Below, piece after piece: positions 1-9,091 of a stretch of 64,000 nt of DNA. Position numbers and translations under genes: made by a program. The number at the start of each line of letters is the position of its first letter. The stretch's first letter is position 1. Where the stretch lies: contig JADJQW010000002.1 of NCBI GenBank assembly GCA_016712535.1, positions 62,001-126,000 on the forward strand, in the 5' to 3' direction. The notes under the pieces were generated by a model. The model saw only the letters and a list, made by a program, of their open reading frames with translations. It made no database searches and was not told the DNA's origin. Origin of the DNA: Flavobacteriales bacterium (GTDB lineage: Bacteria; Bacteroidota; Bacteroidia; Flavobacteriales_F; PHOS-HE28).

Positions 1-1499
1 CCGAAGAGGTCCGCCACGCGCGTATGGATGTTGTAGTCGTGGCCGAACACATCACCTTCTCGCACGAGCTTGTTGGTGGTGCTCAGGTCGTTCTGCGAAA
101 TCAGCGTGTCGTTGAAGTCGCGGTCTGCGAACTGGTCGATGTCGAGCCAGAAGTCGCCGCCCAGGAGATCGTCCATCACCCGGAAGTAGTGCGTCTTCTG
201 CTGGTGGAAGCTCGCGCCGATGGTCAGGTGCGTGCGGTCGTTCAGGGCCTTGTCCCACACGCTGTTCAGGCCGAATCGCGTCGGGTCCTGACGCACCTCC
301 TCCACCACATACTTGCTGCGGTTCCCCGTGACGGTGTTCCCTGCGATGCCGTTCGCGTTCTCCACTTGGTAGATGTTCTTCCGGTTGGCGAACCAGAATT
401 GGTCCCAGTTGAGCTGACGCGTGTTCACATCGTTCTGCCAGGCATTCGTCTGCGGGCCGAACTGCTCCGCATCCTGGAACCGGAAATAGCTGGGCAGGTA
501 GCGGTAGTAGTCCGGGCGCGGGTCCTTCGCATCGAACCAGTTCAGTCCGGTGAGGCCGTCGCGGCCGAAGGTGTAGTACGCCGAAGTGGTGAGGCGAGCT
601 GCCGGGCTCACTTGCATGCGATGGGTGAGCAGGATCATCGGCTTGTGGTCGCGGCTCATCTTGGCATTGCGCTTCTGGCCGGCCTGATAGCCCCAGTTCG
701 GATTGTACCAGGGATTATCCGTGAGGTCGTAGGCCTCTTGCACCGCCAAGGCTTGCCTGCCTTGCGTGATCGCAGCCCCGAACGCGCTCAGGCTGATCGA
801 GTGGTTGGCGTTGATGCGCTTCTCGGCCCCGATGTAGTAGGAATAGGCGTCGAAGGGGGTGCCCTCCACATATCCTTCTTCGGCCCACCGCCGGGAACCG
901 CTCACAGCGAACGACCAGCCCTTGGGGTTCATGCCAGTGGCGTAGGTGAACATCGCTCGATTGCGATAGGCGCGGTTGGCGCTGGCATACGACGCCCGGA
1001 CTCCTTTCCGCAAGGCGCTCGGGCGGATGTCCATGTCCGTGGTGCCGCCGAGGCTTCCGAACACCAAACGGCTCGGACCAATGCCCGTGCGCACCTGCAT
1101 CCATCGGGTCACATCATTCAGGCCCGCCCAATTGCTCCAAACGGCCCAACCCGTCTCCAGATCGTTCACCCGCACCCCGTTGATGGTGACGACGGTGTTC
1201 TCACCATCGTAGCCGCGGATGCGGAAGCGTGCCTGTCCGAAGTTGAAGCCAGCCACCGCCGTGAAGGGGTCGCGCGACGATTGCAGGATCCCGCTGATGT
1301 CCTGGTTGCCCAACTCGCCATCGAGGTCGTCGGTGGTAAGGGTAAAGACCGGCAGCTGCGGGCGATTGGCTGCCGAAGTGTCCGGCGGCGCTGGGTTCAC
1401 CAACGTATCAATCTGCGCTTCCAGCCCGAAAGCGCACGCACACGCAAGCAGGACAAGCAGGGTGCGGCCAGCGGGGAATTGATGGCGGAGTAGTGTCAT
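1..1499 (-). CDS. TonB-dependent outer-membrane receptor, 3' end cut by window edge
   Basis: Reading leftward from ATG at 1499 there is an open frame of 499 codons that runs off the window. It starts with a short basic and hydrophobic signal peptide (MTLLRHQF then LLVLLACACAFGLEAQ), followed by a plug-like domain at about residues 45-150 with the stretches FRIRGYDGENTVVTINGVR and VFGSLGGTTDMDIRPS. After that come alternating aromatic beta-strand segments (for example YYTFGRDGLTGLNWF and YFRVMDDLLGGDFWLD) typical of the barrel. Such receptors import siderophores, glycans or other large solutes across the outer membrane using TonB energy. No N-terminal carboxypeptidase-like domain is visible and no SusD partner lies inside the window, so the substrate is unknown. 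A TACTTTTG box lies about 70 nt upstream. Only the C-terminal barrel is missing, because of the window edge. Confidence 0.85.
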   Translation of the reverse strand, partial: MTLLRHQFPAGRTLLVLLACACAFGLEAQIDTLVNPAPPDTSAANRPQLPVFTLTTDDLDGELGNQDISGILQSSRDPFTAVAGFNFGQARFRIRGYDGENTVVTINGVRVNDLETGWAVWSNWAGLNDVTRWMQVRTGIGPSRLVFGSLGGTTDMDIRPSALRKGVRASYASANRAYRNRAMFTYATGMNPKGWSFAVSGSRRWAEEGYVEGTPFDAYSYYIGAEKRINANHSISLSAFGAAITQGRQALAVQEAYDLTDNPWYNPNWGYQAGQKRNAKMSRDHKPMILLTHRMQVSPAARLTTSAYYTFGRDGLTGLNWFDAKDPRPDYYRYLPSYFRFQDAEQFGPQTNAWQNDVNTRQLNWDQFWFANRKNIYQVENANGIAGNTVTGNRSKYVVEEVRQDPTRFGLNSVWDKALNDRTHLTIGASFHQQKTHYFRVMDDLLGGDFWLDIDQFADRDFNDTLISQNDLSTTNKLVREGDVFGHDYNIHTRVADLF

Positions 1500-1570
1500 G
1501 AGGGCGAAGGGGGCGCCGGTGGTCGGTGAATCCGCGTCAGTCCTGAGGCAGGGCTGTTTCACGCGGGCGG

Positions 1571-1578
1571 CAAAAGTA
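1571..1578 (-). promoter_or_regulatory. Putative -7 promoter box of the TonB receptor
   Basis: On the minus strand this reads TACTTTTG, an exact match to the Bacteroidota -7 consensus TAnnTTTG. It lies 71 nt upstream of the receptor ATG, implying a 5' leader of about 65 nt. No convincing -33 TTTG was seen. Confidence 0.45.
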
Positions 1579-1758
1579 GCCGCGCTCCGGTTGAATGATC
1601 AGGCATGAACGGGTTAATTCCATCAGGCGAACAGTTCATGTGGGATTCACGTTACAGCACCCTTCCTGATATTGCCTTAACCACCTGAAGGATAATGGGT
1701 TTGATTATCTTCGACGCCCTTTCGACCAGGCCCTGCCCAAGCGCAGGGGCGCATTGAA

Positions 1759-3810
1759 ATGCCATTCACGGGAACCCTTCGGCGAATCGCTGCCTTTGCC
1801 ACCTTGGCGATGGGGTTCGTGGCTGCCCGTGCCGATCACTTCAGCGGAGCGAACATCACTTATGTGTGCAATGGTGGGAATTCGTACACCATCACGCTCG
1901 ACCTCTTCCTTGATTGCGCTGGAGCACCGCTCACGCCGCACGCGCTCAACTTCACGAACAACTGCGGCGTCAATTTCACGCTGAACAACATACCGTTGGT
2001 TCAGACCAACGAGGTCTCACAGCTATGCGGCTCTCAGTTGCTCAACAGCACGTGCAATGGCGGTACCCTGCCCGGCGTCATGCACTATCAGTTCCAGGTC
2101 ACGCTCAATCTGGCGCCATGCAATAGCTGGAACATCAGCTGGGCGATATGCTGCCGTGCAGCAACGCAGAACGTGCAGCTCACCCCGGGCATGTACGTGA
2201 ATGCCACGCTCAACAACCTGGGCGGCCTTTGCGACCAGTCGCCGCAGTTCGGCGATATGACGATTCCATACGTGTGCGTGGGTGAGCCGGTCTCCTACAA
2301 TCCGGAGGTCACTGATGCCGACGGCAACACACTCGTCTACTCCTTCATCAGTGCACGGTTCGGAGCCCCCCTGCCGACGAACGTGACCTACCAACCCGGT
2401 TTCACTGCGGCCGTTCCCATTCCCGGCATCACGCTCGACACTAACACGGGCACCATCAATTTCACGCCAACCATCACAGGCCGCTATGTGGTAGCCTTAC
2501 AGGTCGCCTCCTACAATGCCTTGGGCCAGCTCATCGGCACCGTGATGCGCGACTTCCTCTTCATCGTGATTCCCTGCACCGACCCACCTGCCGATAACGT
2601 GGGGCCCACCTCGATCACCAGCGGAGTGATCACCAGTGCCACTTCCGTGGAGATGTGCGACGGCGTGCCTTCATGCGTTGACCTCACTTTCACGGATGTG
2701 GATCCCTTGGCGGTGGTCACGCTCTCCTCCCAGATCACCGCCCAGCTGCCGGGTGCAACCTTCATCGTCAACGGCACGAACCCGGCCGTCGCCACCTTAT
2801 GCTGGACGCCTGTGCTCGCGCTATCGCCCGTCGCGGTGCTCGTGGATGTGAACGACAACGCCTGCCCGCTGCAGAACCTTTCCAATTACCAGCTCACGAT
2901 CAATGTGGTGGCGGCACCGCCTATTCCGCCGAATGCCGGAACCTCGACAGTTGTTGCCAGTTGCCCAGGCACCCCGCCTATCAATCTATTCGCCCAACTC
3001 GGGGGCGTCCCGCAAGCCGGTGGCGTATGGGTAGGTCCTGGCGGGGCGCATAACGGGACATTCGATCCGGCCACCGATGCTTTTGGGGTCTATACCTACA
3101 CGGTTGGGAATGGCTGCCAGAACGCCTCGGCAACCGTAACGGTTAATCAAGGTGCGGCAGGCAACGCGGGCATTAACGGGAACATCACCGTGTGCGGCAA
3201 TGGTGCATCGTTCTCCCTAATCGCGCAATTAGGCGGTACACCCACGGCAGGTGGTGCATGGAGCGGTCCTTCACCGGTGGTGGGCGGCAATTACAATCCG
3301 CCTGCGATGAATCCAGGCGTGTACACCTATACGGTGACTAACCCAGCGCCTTGCGCGAATTCGACCGCCACCGTGACGGTTGCAGAGAGCCCGCCACCGA
3401 ATGCTGGAACCGATGGTGCGCTCGCCGCGTGCAGCAATGGTGCGGCAACGAGTCTTTTCGCCCAGCTAGGCGGTGCGCCGCAAGCAGGTGGAACATGGGC
3501 TGGTCCTTCACCAGTGCTCGGTGGCAATTACAACCCGGCCACGATGAACCCCGGCGCATACGTGTACACCGTGACCGGTGCGGCACCATGCGTGAACGCG
3601 ACAGCGACGATCACCGTCACGGAGAACACGGCTACCAATGCGGGCACGAACGGCAATTTGACGATTTGCAGCAACGGAGCCGCGCAATCGCTCTTCGCCC
3701 AGTTAGGCGGTGCGCCGCAAGCGGGCGGAGCATGGGCTGGTCCCTCACCAGTGGTCGGCGGCAACTACAACCCGGCCACGATGACCCCGGTGCTTATGTG
3801 TACACCGTAA
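1759..3810 (+). CDS. N-terminal piece of the giant repeat protein (signal peptide, N domain, repeats 1-4)
   Basis: As sequenced, this frame encodes 683 aa: the signal peptide, the Cys-rich N-terminal region and repeats 1 to 4. It stops after GNYNPATMTPVLMCTP because the run CCCCC found in the matching unit near 4969 is only CCCC at 3785-3788. Translation as written would release a secreted protein with no T9SS sorting domain, so it would not be correctly exported or anchored. Confidence 0.7.
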   Translation: MPFTGTLRRIAAFATLAMGFVAARADHFSGANITYVCNGGNSYTITLDLFLDCAGAPLTPHALNFTNNCGVNFTLNNIPLVQTNEVSQLCGSQLLNSTCNGGTLPGVMHYQFQVTLNLAPCNSWNISWAICCRAATQNVQLTPGMYVNATLNNLGGLCDQSPQFGDMTIPYVCVGEPVSYNPEVTDADGNTLVYSFISARFGAPLPTNVTYQPGFTAAVPIPGITLDTNTGTINFTPTITGRYVVALQVASYNALGQLIGTVMRDFLFIVIPCTDPPADNVGPTSITSGVITSATSVEMCDGVPSCVDLTFTDVDPLAVVTLSSQITAQLPGATFIVNGTNPAVATLCWTPVLALSPVAVLVDVNDNACPLQNLSNYQLTINVVAAPPIPPNAGTSTVVASCPGTPPINLFAQLGGVPQAGGVWVGPGGAHNGTFDPATDAFGVYTYTVGNGCQNASATVTVNQGAAGNAGINGNITVCGNGASFSLIAQLGGTPTAGGAWSGPSPVVGGNYNPPAMNPGVYTYTVTNPAPCANSTATVTVAESPPPNAGTDGALAACSNGAATSLFAQLGGAPQAGGTWAGPSPVLGGNYNPATMNPGAYVYTVTGAAPCVNATATITVTENTATNAGTNGNLTICSNGAAQSLFAQLGGAPQAGGAWAGPSPVVGGNYNPATMTPVLMCTP

Positions 3811-6008
3811 CGGGCATCGCTCCGTGCGCGAACGCAACGGCAACTGTGAACGTGACCGAGAACGCAGCGACCAGCGCCGGTACCGACGGTGCGCTCACCG
3901 TGTGCAGCAACGGAGCCGCGCAATCGCTCTTCGCAGAACTGGGCGGTGCGCCGCAAGCTGGCGGGACTTGGAGCGGACCTAGCGCCGTGGTCGGAGGCAA
4001 CTACGACCCGGCGACGATGAACCCGGGTGCCTATGTGTACACGGTGAACGGCATCGCACCGTGCGCGAACGCAACGGCAACTGTGAACGTGACCGAGAAC
4101 GCAGCGACCAACGCCGGTACCGACGGTGCGCTCACCGTGTGCAGCAATGGAGCCGCGCAATCGCTCTTCGCAGCGCTGGGCGGTGCGCCGCAAGCTGGCG
4201 GGACTTGGAGCGGACCTAGCGCAGTGGTCGGAGGCAACTACGACCCGGCGACGATGACGCCGGGCGCATACGTGTACACGGTGAACGGCGTCGCGCCCTG
4301 CACGAACGCAACGGCCACGATCACCGTCACCGAGAACGCAGCGACCAACGCCGGTACCGACGGTGCGCTCACCGTGTGCAGCAACGGAGCCGCGCAATCG
4401 CTCTTCGCAGCGCTGGGCGGTGCGCCGCAAGCAGGCGGGACTTGGAGCGGACCTAGCGCCGTGGTCGGCGGCAACTACGATCCGGCGACGATGAACCCCG
4501 GTGCCTATGTGTACACGGTGACCGGCGTCGCGCCTTGCACGAACGCAACGGCAACTGTGAACGTCACCGAGAACGCAGCGACCAACGCCGGTACCGATGG
4601 TGCGCTCACCGTGTGCAGCGATGGAGCCGCGCAATCGCTCTTCGCAGCGCTGGGCGGTGCGCCGCAAGCGGGCGGGACTTGGAGCGGACCTAGCGCCGTG
4701 GCTGGCGGCAACTACGACCCGGCGACGATGACGCCAGGCGCATACGTGTACACGGTGAACGGCGTCGCGCCTTGCACGAACGCAACGGCCACGATCACCG
4801 TCACCGAGAACGCAGCGACCAACGCCGGTACCGACGGTGCGCTCACCGTGTGCAGCAACGGAGCCGCGCAATCGCTCTTCGCAGCGCTGGGCGGTGCGCC
4901 GCAAGCGGGCGGAGCATGGGCTGGTCCCTCACCAGTGGTCGGCGGCAACTACAACCCGGCCACGATGACCCCCGGTGCTTATGTGTACACCGTAACGGGC
5001 ATCGCTCCGTGCGCGAACGCAACGGCAACTGTGAACGTGACCGAGAACGCAGCGACCAGCGCCGGTACCGACGGTGCGCTCACCGTGTGCAGCAACGGAG
5101 CCGCGCAATCGCTCTTCGCAGAACTGGGCGGTGCGCCGCAAGCAGGCGGGACTTGGAGCGGACCTAGCGTCGTGGTCGGAGGCAACTACGACCCGGCGAC
5201 GATGAACCCGGGTGCCTATGTGTACACGGTGAACGGCATCGCACCGTGCGCGAACGCAACGGCAACTGTGAACGTGACCGAGAACGCAGCGACCAACGCC
5301 GGTACCGACGGTGCGCTCACCGTGTGCAGCAATGGAGCCGCGCAATCGCTCTTCGCAGCGCTGGGCGGTGCGCCGCAAGCTGGCGGGACTTGGAGCGGAC
5401 CTAGCGCCGTGGTCGGAGGCAACTACGACCCGGCGACGATGACGCCAGGCGCATACGTGTACACGGTGAACGGCGTCGCGCCGTGCACGAACGCAACGGC
5501 CACGATCACCGTCACCGAGAACGCAGCGACCAACGCCGGTACCGACGGTGCGCTCACCGTGTGCAGCAACGGAGCCGCGCAATCGCTCTTCGCAGCGCTG
5601 GGCGGTGCGCCGCAAGCGGGCGGAGCATGGGCTGGTCCCTCACCCGTGGTCGGCGGCAACTACGATCCGGCGACGATGAACCCCGGTGCCTATGTGTACA
5701 CGGTGACCGGCGTCGCGCCTTGCACGAACGCAACGGCAACTGTGAACGTCACCGAGAACGCAGCGACCAACGCCGGTACCGATGGTGCGCTCACCGTGTG
5801 CAGCAACGGAGCCGCGCAATCGCTCTTCGCAGCGCTGGGCGGTGCGCCGCAAGCGGGTGGGACCTGGAGCGGACCTTCTCCTGTCGTTGGCGGCAACTAC
5901 GATCCCGCGACCATGGCGCCGGGCGCCTACACCTACACAGTGAACGGTGTGGCGCCCTGCACGAACGCGATGGCGACGATCACCGTCACCGAGAACGCAG
6001 CGACCAAC
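3640..6008 (+). repeat. Higher-order duplication: units 4-8 copied as units 9-13
   Basis: The five-unit block starting at 3640 recurs at 4824. Diagnostic variants coincide, such as the repeat with LFAELGG followed by GIAPCANATATVNV, and the rare wording with ccgtaacgggcatcgctccg at 3809 and 4993. The offset between equivalent bases is 1,184, one less than five times 237, which is exactly the missing C at 3785-3788. Confidence 0.75.
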
Positions 6009-8486
6009 GCCGGTACCGACGGTGCACTGACCGTGTGCAGCGATGGAGCCGCGCAATCGCTCTTCGCAGCGCTGGGCGGTGCGCCGCAAGCGGGCGGAGC
6101 ATGGGCTGGTCCCTCACCCGTGGCTGGCGGCAACTACGATCCGGCGACGATGAACCCCGGTGCCTATGTGTACACGGTGAACGGCGTCGCGCCTTGCACG
6201 AACGCAACGGCCACGATCACCGTCACCGAGAACGCAGCGACCAACGCCGGTACCGATGGTGCGCTCACCGTGTGCAGCAACGGAGCCGCGCAATCGCTCT
6301 TCGCAGCACTGGGCGGTGCGCCGCAAGCTGGCGGGACTTGGAGCGGACCTAGCGCAGTGGTCGGAGGCAACTACGACCCGGCGACGATGACGCCAGGCGC
6401 ATACATCTACACGGTGAACGGCGTCGCGCCGTGCACGAACGCAACGGCCACGATCACCGTCACCGAGAACGCAGCGACCAACGCCGGTACCGACGGTGCG
6501 CTCACCGTGTGCAGCAACGGAGCCGCGCAATCGCTCTTCGCAGCGCTGGGCGGTGCGCCGCAAGCAGGCGGGACTTGGAGCGGACCTAGCGCCGTGGTCG
6601 GAGGCAACTACGATCCGGCAACGATGACGCCAGGCGCATACATCTACACGGTGAACGGCGTCGCGCCTTGCACGAACGCTACGGCCACGATCACCGTCAC
6701 CGAGAACGCAGCGACCAACGCCGGTACCGACGGTGCGCTCACCGTGTGCAGCAATGGAGCCGCGCAATCGCTCTTCGCAGCGCTGGGCGGTGCGCCGCAA
6801 GCAGGCGGGACTTGGAGCGGACCTAGCGCCGTGGTCGGAGGCAACTACGATCCGGCGACGATGAACCCCGGTGCCTATGTGTACACGGTGAACGGCGTCG
6901 CGCCTTGCACGAACGCAACGGCCACGATCACCGTCACCGAGAACGCAGCGACCAACGCCGGTACCGACGGTGCACTGACCGTGTGCAGCGATGGAGCCGC
7001 GCAATCGCTCTTCGCAGCGCTGGGCGGTGCGCCGCAAGCTGGCGGAGCATGGGCTGGTCCCTCTCCCGTGGCTGGCGGCAACTACGATCCGGCGACGATG
7101 AACCCCGGTGCCTATGTGTACACGGTGAACGGCGTCGCGCCTTGCACGAACGCAACGGCCACGATCACCGTCACCGAGAACGCAGCGACCAACGCCGGTA
7201 CCGACGGTGCGCTCACCGTGTGCAGCGATGGAGCCGCGCAATCGCTCTTCGCAGCGCTGGGCGGTGCGCCGCAAGCGGGCGGAGCATGGGCTGGTCCCTC
7301 ACCCGTGGCTGGCGGCAACTACGATCCGGCGACGATGACGCCAGGCGCATACGTGTACACGGTGAACGGCGTCGCGCCTTGCACGAACGCAACGGCCACG
7401 ATCACCGTCACCGAGAACGCAGCGACCAACGCCGGTACTGACGGTGCGCTCACCGTGTGCAGCAACGGAGCCGCGCAATCGCTCTTCGCAGCGCTGGGCG
7501 GTGCGCCGCAAGCAGGCGGGACTTGGAGCGGACCTAGCGCCGTGGCCGGCGGGAACTATGATCCGGCGACGATGACGCCAGGCGCATACGTGTACACGGT
7601 GACCGGCGTCGCGCCTTGCACGAACGCATCAGCAACGGTGACCGTCACCGAGACGAGCTCGCCCAACGCGGGAACCAACGGCAGCGCCACGGCCTGCGGC
7701 AACGGAGCCGCGATCGACCTCTTCGCGCAGCTCGGCGGATCGCCCGATGCGGGCGGCACCTGGAGCGGACCATCAGCGGTGGTCGGCAGCAGCTACGATC
7801 CCGCCACGATGAACGCGGGCATCTACACCTACACCATCGCGGCGGTGGCGCCCTGCCTGGGCAGCAGTGCTACGGTGACGATCACCGAGAACGCGCCGGC
7901 CGATGCGGGCAGCGATGGCTCGATCACTGCCTGTGACGTTGGTGCCGCACAATCGCTCTTCGCAGCGCTGGGCGGTGCGCCGCAAGCAGGCGGAGCATGG
8001 AGCGGACCTAGCGCCGTGGCCGGCGGGAACTATGATCCGGCGACGATGACCCCAGGCGCATACATCTACACGGTGACCGGCGTCGCGCCTTGCACGAACG
8101 CATCAGCAACGGTGACCGTCACCGAGACGAGCTCGCCCAACGCGGGAACCAACGGCAGCGCCACGGCCTGCGGCAACGGAGCCGCGATCGACCTCTTCGC
8201 GCAGCTCGGCGGATCGCCCGATGCGGGCGGCACCTGGAGCGGACCATCAGCGGTGGTCGGCAGCAGCTACGATCCCGCCACGATGAACGCGGGCATCTAC
8301 ACCTACACCATCGCGGCGGTGGCGCCCTGCCTGGGCAGCAGTGCTACGGTGACGATCACCGAGAACGCGCCGGCCGATGCGGGCAGCGATGGCTCGATCA
8401 CTGCCTGTGACGTTGGTGCCGCACAATCGCTCTTCGCAGCGCTGGGCGGTGCGCCGCAAGCAGGCGGAGCATGGAGCGGGACCTAG
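3786..8486 (+). CDS. Central piece of the giant repeat protein (rest of repeat 4 to repeat 24)
   Basis: After the missing C the repeats continue in the next frame for about 1,566 codons, from GAYVYTVTGIAPC to GGAWSGT. The open frame extends upstream to 3351, but 3351-3785 is only the shadow of repeats 3 and 4 in the wrong frame. The piece contains no signal peptide and no sorting domain, so it has meaning only as part of the full gene. Each unit has the pattern AGTDGALTVCSNGAAQSLF, GGAPQAGG(T/A)W(S/A)GPS, GGNYDPATM, GAYVYTV, APCTNATATITV, with two cysteines per unit that could pair. Confidence 0.6.
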   Translation, partial: PGAYVYTVTGIAPCANATATVNVTENAATSAGTDGALTVCSNGAAQSLFAELGGAPQAGGTWSGPSAVVGGNYDPATMNPGAYVYTVNGIAPCANATATVNVTENAATNAGTDGALTVCSNGAAQSLFAALGGAPQAGGTWSGPSAVVGGNYDPATMTPGAYVYTVNGVAPCTNATATITVTENAATNAGTDGALTVCSNGAAQSLFAALGGAPQAGGTWSGPSAVVGGNYDPATMNPGAYVYTVTGVAPCTNATATVNVTENAATNAGTDGALTVCSDGAAQSLFAALGGAPQAGGTWSGPSAVAGGNYDPATMTPGAYVYTVNGVAPCTNATATITVTENAATNAGTDGALTVCSNGAAQSLFAALGGAPQAGGAWAGPSPVVGGNYNPATMTPGAYVYTVTGIAPCANATATVNVTENAATSAGTDGALTVCSNGAAQSLFAELGGAPQAGGTWSGPSVVVGGNYDPATMNPGAYVYTVNGIAPCANATATVNVTENAATNAGTDGALTVCSNGAAQSLFAALGGAPQAGGTWSGPSAVVGGNYDPATMTPGAYVYTVNGVAPCTNATATITVTENAATNAGTDGALTVCSNGAAQSLFAALGGAPQAGGAWAGPSPVVGGNYDPATMNPGAYVYTVTGVAPCTNATATVNVTENAATNAGTDGALTVCSNGAAQSLFAALGGAPQAGGTWSGPSPVVGGNYDPATMAPGAYTYTVNGVAPCTNAMATITVTENAATNAGTDGALTVCSDGAAQSLFAALGGAPQAGGAWAGPSPVAGGNYDPATMNPGAYVYTVNGVAPCTNATATITVTENAATNAGTDGALTVCSNGAAQSLFAALGGAPQAGGTWSGPSAVVGGNYDPATMTPGAYIYTVNGVAPCTNATATITVTENAATNAGTDGALTVCSNGAAQSLFAALGGAPQAGGTWSGPSAVVGGNYDPATMTPGAYIYTVNGVAPCTNATATITVTENAATNAGTDGALTVCSNGAAQSLFAALGGAPQAGGTWSGPSAVVGGNYDPATMNPGAYVYTVNGVAPCTNATATITVTENAATNAGTDGALTVCSDGAAQSLFAALGGAPQAGGAWAGPSPVAGGNYDPATMNPGAYVYTVNGVAPCTNATATITVTENAATNAGTDGALTVCSDGAAQSLFAALGGAPQAGGAWAGPSPVAGGNYDPATMTPGAYVYTVNGVAPCTNATATITVTENAATNAGTDGALTVCSNGAAQSLFAALGGAPQAGGTWSGPSAVAGGNYDPATMTPGAYVYTVTGVAPCTNASATVTVTETSSPNAGTNGSATACGNGAAIDLFAQLGGSPDAGGTWSGPSAVVGSSYDPATMNAGIYTYTIAAVAPCLGSSATVTITENAPADAGSDGSITACDVGAAQSLFAALGGAPQAGGAWSGPSAVAGGNYDPATMTPGAYIYTVTGVAPCTNASATVTVTETSSPNAGTNGSATACGNGAAIDLFAQLGGSPDAGGTWSGPSAVVGSSYDPATMNAGIYTYTIAAVAPCLGSSATVTITENAPADAGSDGSITACDVGAAQSLFAALGGAPQAGGAWSGT

Positions 8487-9091
8487 CGCCGTGGCCGGCG
8501 GGAACTATGATCCGGCGACGATGACCCCAGGCGCATACATCTACACGGTGACCGGCGTCGCGCCTTGCACGAACGCATCAGCAACGGTGACCGTCACCGA
8601 GACGAGCGCGCCCAACGCGGGAACCAACGGCAGCGCCATCGGCCTGCGGCAACGGAGCCGCGATCGACCTCTTCGCGCAGCTCGGCGGATCGCCCGATGC
8701 CGGCGGCACCTGGAGCGGACCATCAGCGGTGGTCGGCAGCAGCTACGATCCCGCCACGATGAACGCGGGCATCTACACCTACACCATCGCGGCGGTGGCG
8801 CCCTGCCTGGGCAGCAGTGCTACGGTGACGATCACCGAGAACGCGCCGGCCGATGCGGGCAGCGATGGCTCGATCACTGCCTGTGACGTTGGTGCCGCGC
8901 AATCGCTCTTCGCAGCGCTGGGCGGTGCGCCGCAAGCAGGCGGGACTTGGAGCGGACCTAGCGCCGTGGCCGGCGGGAACTATGATCCGGCGACGATGAC
9001 GCCAGGCGCATACATCTACACGGTGAACGGCGTCGCGCCGTGCACGAACGCATCAGCAACGGTGACCGTCACCGAGACGAGCTCGCCCAAC
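7668..9091 (+). repeat. Three copies of a 474-bp dimer repeat
   Basis: Units 21-22, 23-24 and 25-26 form a dimer in which a unit beginning AGTNGSATACGNGAAIDLF alternates with one beginning AGSDGSITACDVGAAQSLF. The three dimers are almost identical in DNA. The third dimer carries the extra T at 8639, and the extra G at 8478-8480 lies at the end of the second. Confidence 0.8.

Noticed and set aside
24..1493. 489-codon plus-strand frame
   Set aside because: Composition is unlike a protein (VVVVAE, repeated His/Arg/Val) and it is the shadow of the TonB receptor on the minus strand.
1600..1758. Full -33/-7 promoter for the giant repeat gene (TTTG and TAnnTTTG-like words near 1680-1725)
   Set aside because: The candidates do not have the right spacing; not strong enough to list.
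3351..3785. Upstream part of the central repeat frame as coding sequence
   Set aside because: It overlaps repeats 3-4 read in the wrong frame; the real coding frame there is the one starting at 1759.
3765..7274. Long antisense frames (up to 386 codons, rich in Arg, repeats of VGTGVGRCVLGD type) over the repeat array
   Set aside because: They arise because the 237-nt repeat is a multiple of three and GC-rich; no start context, and the plus-strand protein with signal peptide and T9SS domain explains the region.
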